From Bacillota bacterium (GTDB lineage: Bacteria > Bacillota > Bacilli > Alicyclobacillales > SLC66), in contig JAJZZT010000312.1 of assembly GCA_021797415.1 (NCBI GenBank), forward strand, positions 1 through 8,931: a DNA stretch of 8,931 bases. The letters run 5' to 3'. The notes below the pieces were generated by a model. The model saw only the letters and a program-made list of their open reading frames with translations, made no database searches and was not told where the DNA came from. How positions within the stretch are numbered: the first letter of the stretch is position 1; every line of letters begins with the position of its first letter. Of the stretch, positions 6,363-8,931 are shown piece by piece. Both the position numbers and the translations under genes were made by a program.

Positions 6363-7427
6363 TCAGAGATATTTACCCTTTCGTATATCGGCATCACACA
6401 AGATGAATTGGACGGGGTGTATCTGAATCTGAATTTGAACCCATCGGTGACCCTGATCCGCCGTGTAATAGAGGCGAGTGCCCGCGCGGGTTCCAGTATG
6501 GTTGAGTAGCCAACCACTGGAAGGGCCGGCAAAACTCCATTGCATGGCATGACCGATCGTGCGGAAGGTACCAAAATCCGGGGAAGCCGGTTGCCAACGA
6601 CGCCCAAAATTATTGGTGTGCAGGAATCCTAGGGCATGTTCGCCACTTCCCACAGGCAACCATCCCGTTGATGGGGTAATAAAAATCGGAGGCTGGGTTC
6701 ACGTGATGGGGATGGGGATTCCGGCGAACCGCTTCGGTAGAGGCGATGGCCTCCAAGTGTTCCCGCCATCCACTGTGCCGAGCCACACTGGGCGATTGGA
6801 GTAGGTGCTGCCAGAAATCCATCCGATAGAAGGAGTCGCGAATACCGGGGCGTTCTTGAGTCCATCATACGGAATCGCTTTGCTGGGCCGTTTCGATGAA
6901 GGGGATTCGAGTACTCCCGCGCTCGCCGGAGATCGGGTCCAGGTCCTTCCCCCCGTCGTGGTGTGCAACAGCACGAGGTCCTCTTGGGCCGACGCTCCTT
7001 CCATATTAGTGGTGGCCCATCCTTGGGTGGCTGTGAGAAATTGCAGGCCACTGACGCCGCCTCGAGAATCTGGCAAGGCATAGTGCACCCAACGCTGGCC
7101 GCCATCCACCGTTTCCCACACGGTAGCGTCATGAGCACCTATATCCGACGGTGGTTGCACGCCCACGACCGCGATCGCGCTCGATACAAAATCTACGATG
7201 GCTGGAGTGGGAGCGCCGGGCATCGTAGACTAATCGTGTCCGCCGTCGATGGTGCGAACGATTACCCCATTGCGGATGGCCCATCCCGTCTGAGGGGTTA
7301 TCATGGTCAGTTGTCGGAACGACTCGTGAGGCGCAGACTTTGCTTGGGATATTGCCCCGAACAGCATTCCGCCGAACAGAGCGCTACTGAGCGCTACGAG
7401 CCTTAGTGTGGTAGGTCGCGGTTTCAA
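6363..7427 (-). pseudogene. Secreted YCF48/BNR-like beta-propeller protein with two internal stops
   Basis: A single reading frame of 355 codons interrupted by TAG (7232-7230) and TGA (6701-6699). The start is a TTG at 7427 with GGAGG (7440-7436) 8 nt before it, followed by a signal peptide (PTTLRLVALSSALFGG to AQAKSA-like end). At least five repeats follow, each with a GW and a TxDGGxxW-type end: TPQTGWAIRNG/TIDGGHD, ATQGWATTN/TTTGGRTW, TPSIGWISG/TVDGGNTW, TPSTGWLPV/TNNFGRRW and GPSSGWLLN/TADQGHRW. This is the pattern of YCF48-like and BNR propellers, which are usually exported and of unknown role in Firmicutes. The TAG sits exactly where the Trp of the DGGxxW motif is expected, so TGG to TAG is likely. 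All pieces keep frame, so decay is recent, or the stops are read through. It converges on the amylase gene; no clear terminator lies between them. Confidence 0.75.
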
Positions 7428-7509
7428 GAATCTTACCTCCGTAAATACTCGGCTGGTCTCGATGGCGAGATCCTCACGTATCAGTATAACGCTAGGGTGG
7501 CGGTAGAGG

Positions 7510-7718
7510 TTACCGACCTGGGTCATTTACGACTGAGGATGGCAGCGCCTTGGCGTGATCGTACGGAATATGTCTCCAGGTAAAAGTGGATCGCCAAGTC
7601 TTCGTGCCCTGGATCGAAGCTTGCTGACGGGGCGAGCATGCGCTAGCACCCAATCATTGGGGGTGGCGAGGAATTCCCCATAATGAGATTGTCGTTTGAC
7701 GGGAATTCTTTCCCTCAC
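7510..7718 (-). pseudogene. Frameshifted C-terminal fragment of a second YCF48/BNR-like protein
   Basis: From about 7680 on the minus strand, one frame gives GEFLATPNDWVLAHARPVSK. Near 7615 the sense continues in another frame as SIQGTKTWRSTFTWRHIPYD and ends with a TAA at 7512-7510. Joined, these form one repeat of the same type as in the neighbouring pseudogene (TPxxxWVL ... GTKTWR). No start or earlier repeats are recognisable, so this is only the end of a gene whose front has been lost. It lies 83 nt before the TTG of the neighbour on the same strand, suggesting an ancestral tandem pair. Confidence 0.5.
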
Positions 7719-7779
7719 CTCAACAATTATCAGCTAAACGGGTGCAAAGATGCTGTACGTAGCTGCCACGCCGATACTG

Positions 7780-7795
7780 GTGTATCATTATACAC
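7780..7795. promoter_or_regulatory. Perfect short palindrome, possible operator
   Basis: GTGTAT, 4-nt spacer CATT, ATACAC: a perfect 6-bp dyad typical in size of TetR/GntR/MarR sites. The minus-strand reading also contains TATAAT. It lies between the YCF48-like fragment and the GNAT remnant, both broken, so any regulated gene may be gone. Otherwise nothing is seen in 7719-7822. Confidence 0.3.
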
Positions 7796-7822
7796 AGAGT
7801 TCGAGTTCGCGATCTTGCGTAA

Positions 7823-8008
7823 ACGGGCAGCATCATAAGTTCTGAGTTTCGTGGAGAAGGGCTTGGAACATGGATGATGGAATGTGTAGTCGATCATCCA
7901 ATTATCAGCAAATTAGGGCGATTAGGATTGTCGACTAGAGATGCCCATGAACTGTATGAAAAATTCGGTTTTCAGCGAAGAGAAGTTATGATGCTGACAC
8001 GAGACTGA
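7823..8008 (+). pseudogene. C-terminal remnant of a GNAT acetyltransferase
   Basis: From 7841 the frame reads SEFRGEGLGTWMMECVVDHP and ends STRDAHELYEKFGFQRRE to a TGA at 8006-8008. This is the acetyl-CoA-binding loop (RGxGLG) and the conserved C-terminal ATRDAHxLYxKFGF stretch of small Bacilli GNAT enzymes. An in-frame TAA lies at 7820-7822, there is no start codon or ribosome site, and the N-terminal half is absent, so it is a 5'-truncated remnant. The next gene is also a GNAT but of another subfamily, so this is not its duplicate. Confidence 0.75.
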
Positions 8009-8063
8009 TTTGCCTTGCATCGCATAAGGGCAGCTACGTAAGAGCTCCATGTGGAGGGAACCT

Positions 8064-8654
8064 ATGGGTACGCCAATGAAGAGTCTTGAAGGACAACTTG
8101 TGACACTTCGCCCAATTGACGTTGAACGAGATTCTCCAGAATGGTTTGAGGCGATGCAGGAGCATGAAATGCATTTGTGGACAGGCAATAACATCCCGAT
8201 TGACGTAGATGAAGTTAGGGATGTGGTTTTAGCAACCTATGCCAATCGTTCTGAGATTTTTGCTTGGTGTATCAAGGAGTACAAAACAGATACAATGGTC
8301 GGAATATACTGGATTGGCATTCCATTTATGTCGGACGAACACCGCCTAGTCACATTTGATGCACAACGCATCGCAAAACCTTTTTGGAGAAAAGGATACA
8401 CAAAAGAGGCAAGGTCACTCGTTTATCAATACGCATTTACAGACCTCGGCGTAGAAGAGATACGTGCGTCAGCATGGGAACTAAACGCAAACTCCTGTTT
8501 ATCCATGGAGAGTGCAGGTTTTGAACTTGTCCGTTCCTATCCACGTTTCAATTCCAAGTATGATTCAGAGCTGATCGAAAGAGAGTATAGGTTACTCCGT
8601 GAAAAGTGGCAGCAGTTAAACGGCAAACCATACGGAACAAACGAGAGATTATAG
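8064..8654 (+). CDS. GNAT N-acetyltransferase, RimJ/RimL type
   Basis: A 196-residue acetyltransferase of the GNAT fold (Acetyltransf_3, RimL-like), which transfers acetyl from acetyl-CoA to a protein N-terminus or a small amine; the substrate cannot be inferred. It opens with LEGQLVTLRPID, the family's usual first strand, has an acetyl-CoA loop FWRKGYTKEA near residue 110-120, and a C-terminal NANSCLSMESAGFELVRSY. The ATG at 8064 is chosen because GGAGGG (8053-8058) lies 5 nt upstream; an ATG at 8049 precedes that site. The gene and its 3' flank are visibly more AT-rich than the amylase region, which may indicate transfer from elsewhere. The next gene starts 44 nt downstream on the same strand, so the two may be co-transcribed. 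Confidence 0.85.
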   Translation: MGTPMKSLEGQLVTLRPIDVERDSPEWFEAMQEHEMHLWTGNNIPIDVDEVRDVVLATYANRSEIFAWCIKEYKTDTMVGIYWIGIPFMSDEHRLVTFDAQRIAKPFWRKGYTKEARSLVYQYAFTDLGVEEIRASAWELNANSCLSMESAGFELVRSYPRFNSKYDSELIEREYRLLREKWQQLNGKPYGTNERL

Positions 8655-8698
8655 AGAGAGTTAAGTCCCATAAGAAGTGCGTTTGGGAGATGATTTCG

Positions 8699-8931
8699 TT
8701 GAATAAACTAGAAATGCCGATACGAACAGTTGGATTAATCTCGTGTTCTGATGGACAAAGAGAGGATACCGACTTAATTGAGCGTATTTCTGGCACTTTG
8801 AATGCCTTTGAACGAACTGCCCGCGCATTCCCTTTCCTGGGCGCGAAGCGCCAGGAGGGGGTCAAGCGGGCTATCTTTTGGTACTTGTCTTTGTTCTGGG
8901 CTTGCTTAACCCCTGGGATTCCACGTACTGC
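8699..8931 (+). pseudogene. N-terminus of an S66 LD-carboxypeptidase-like gene, interrupted by a hairpin repeat
   Basis: A TTG at 8699, with GGGAGATGA upstream, begins MNKLEMPIRTVGLISCSDGQ, resembling the first strand of S66 peptidases (LD-carboxypeptidase/MccF family, which trim cell-wall peptides or give microcin immunity). The family-like stretch continues to about ISGTLNAFE (near 8810), then changes to sequence containing the GAA-loop hairpin (8830-8861). The frame stays open to the window edge but no longer looks like the family. I infer disruption by a mobile-element end; that the rest of the gene lies beyond the window is possible. The alternative is a divergent short protein. Confidence 0.45.
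8830..8861 (+). repeat. GAA-loop hairpin, copy 2 (IS605-type end hairpin or REP-like repeat)
   Basis: CCTGGGCGC-GAA-GCGCCAGG core flanked by CCCTTT and AGGGGG that extend the stem. It shares with 84-116 the loop, the GGCGC stem top and a single unpaired purine (G8839 here, A93 there). It sits inside the start of the S66-like gene. It could be the left end of an IS200/IS605-type element whose body lies to the right of the window, or a solitary REP-like insertion. Confidence 0.65.

Noticed and set aside
7671..7708. GAATTCCC/GGGAATTC inverted repeat as a terminator or operator
   Set aside because: Only 8 bp with a 22-nt loop, no T-run, and it overlaps the propeller fragment.
8923..8930. ACGTACTG shared with 134-141 as an element end or target duplication
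   Set aside because: Eight bases at different distances from the two hairpins (18 and 62 nt) can be chance.

Overview
The window looks like a Gram-positive, Bacilli-type chromosome. An Alicyclobacillus/Kyrpidia/Effusibacillus-like relative is my guess, from codon and protein flavour only. Evidence includes strong GGAGG-type ribosome sites, GTG and TTG starts, a sigma-A promoter with a CcpA/LacI-type cre operator, and a secreted GH13 amylase. It is an accessory, decaying region: only three genes appear intact, namely a PIG-L deacetylase, the amylase and a GNAT acetyltransferase. Most of the rest is eroded mobile DNA, repeats and pseudogenes.

Layout. At 1-126 there is what looks like the 3' end of an IS200/IS605-type TnpB element (right-end hairpin). 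At 194-283 lies a composite palindromic repeat, followed by the PIG-L deacetylase gene (285-968, minus). Positions 1003-3290 (minus) hold a dead IS607-type element. Its serine-recombinase tnpA has a frameshift and an internal deletion. Its tnpB has a frameshift and a small palindromic element inserted near its 3' end. Its tail folds as a structured RNA with an apparent pseudoknot, the expected place for an omega RNA. Positions 3298-4051 carry no gene: they hold stem-loops, a second copy of the palindromic repeat, the amylase promoter with cre, and a 55-57 bp tandem repeat array arranged A-B-B-A in what should be the amylase 5' leader.

The amylase precursor gene is 4052-6325 (plus, GTG start). 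Facing it is a YCF48/BNR-like repeat protein gene (6363-7427, minus) that stays in one frame but has two internal stops, one apparently a Trp-to-TAG change. A frameshifted tail of a second such protein lies upstream (7510-7718). Positions 7823-8008 encode only the C-terminal end of a GNAT acetyltransferase. A complete RimL-like GNAT gene follows (8064-8654), in a more AT-rich stretch. The first ~35 codons of an S66 LD-carboxypeptidase-like gene (8699 on) then run into a GAA-loop hairpin that closely matches the one at 84-116.

The clearest functional unit is the amylase with its own promoter and cre operator, implying sugar-controlled secretion of a starch/maltodextrin-degrading enzyme. The most interesting features are the small repeats and RNAs: a modular palindromic family with three related copies, one inside tnpB; a pseudoknot in the tnpB tail; paired hairpins near both window ends; and the repeat array in the amylase leader.
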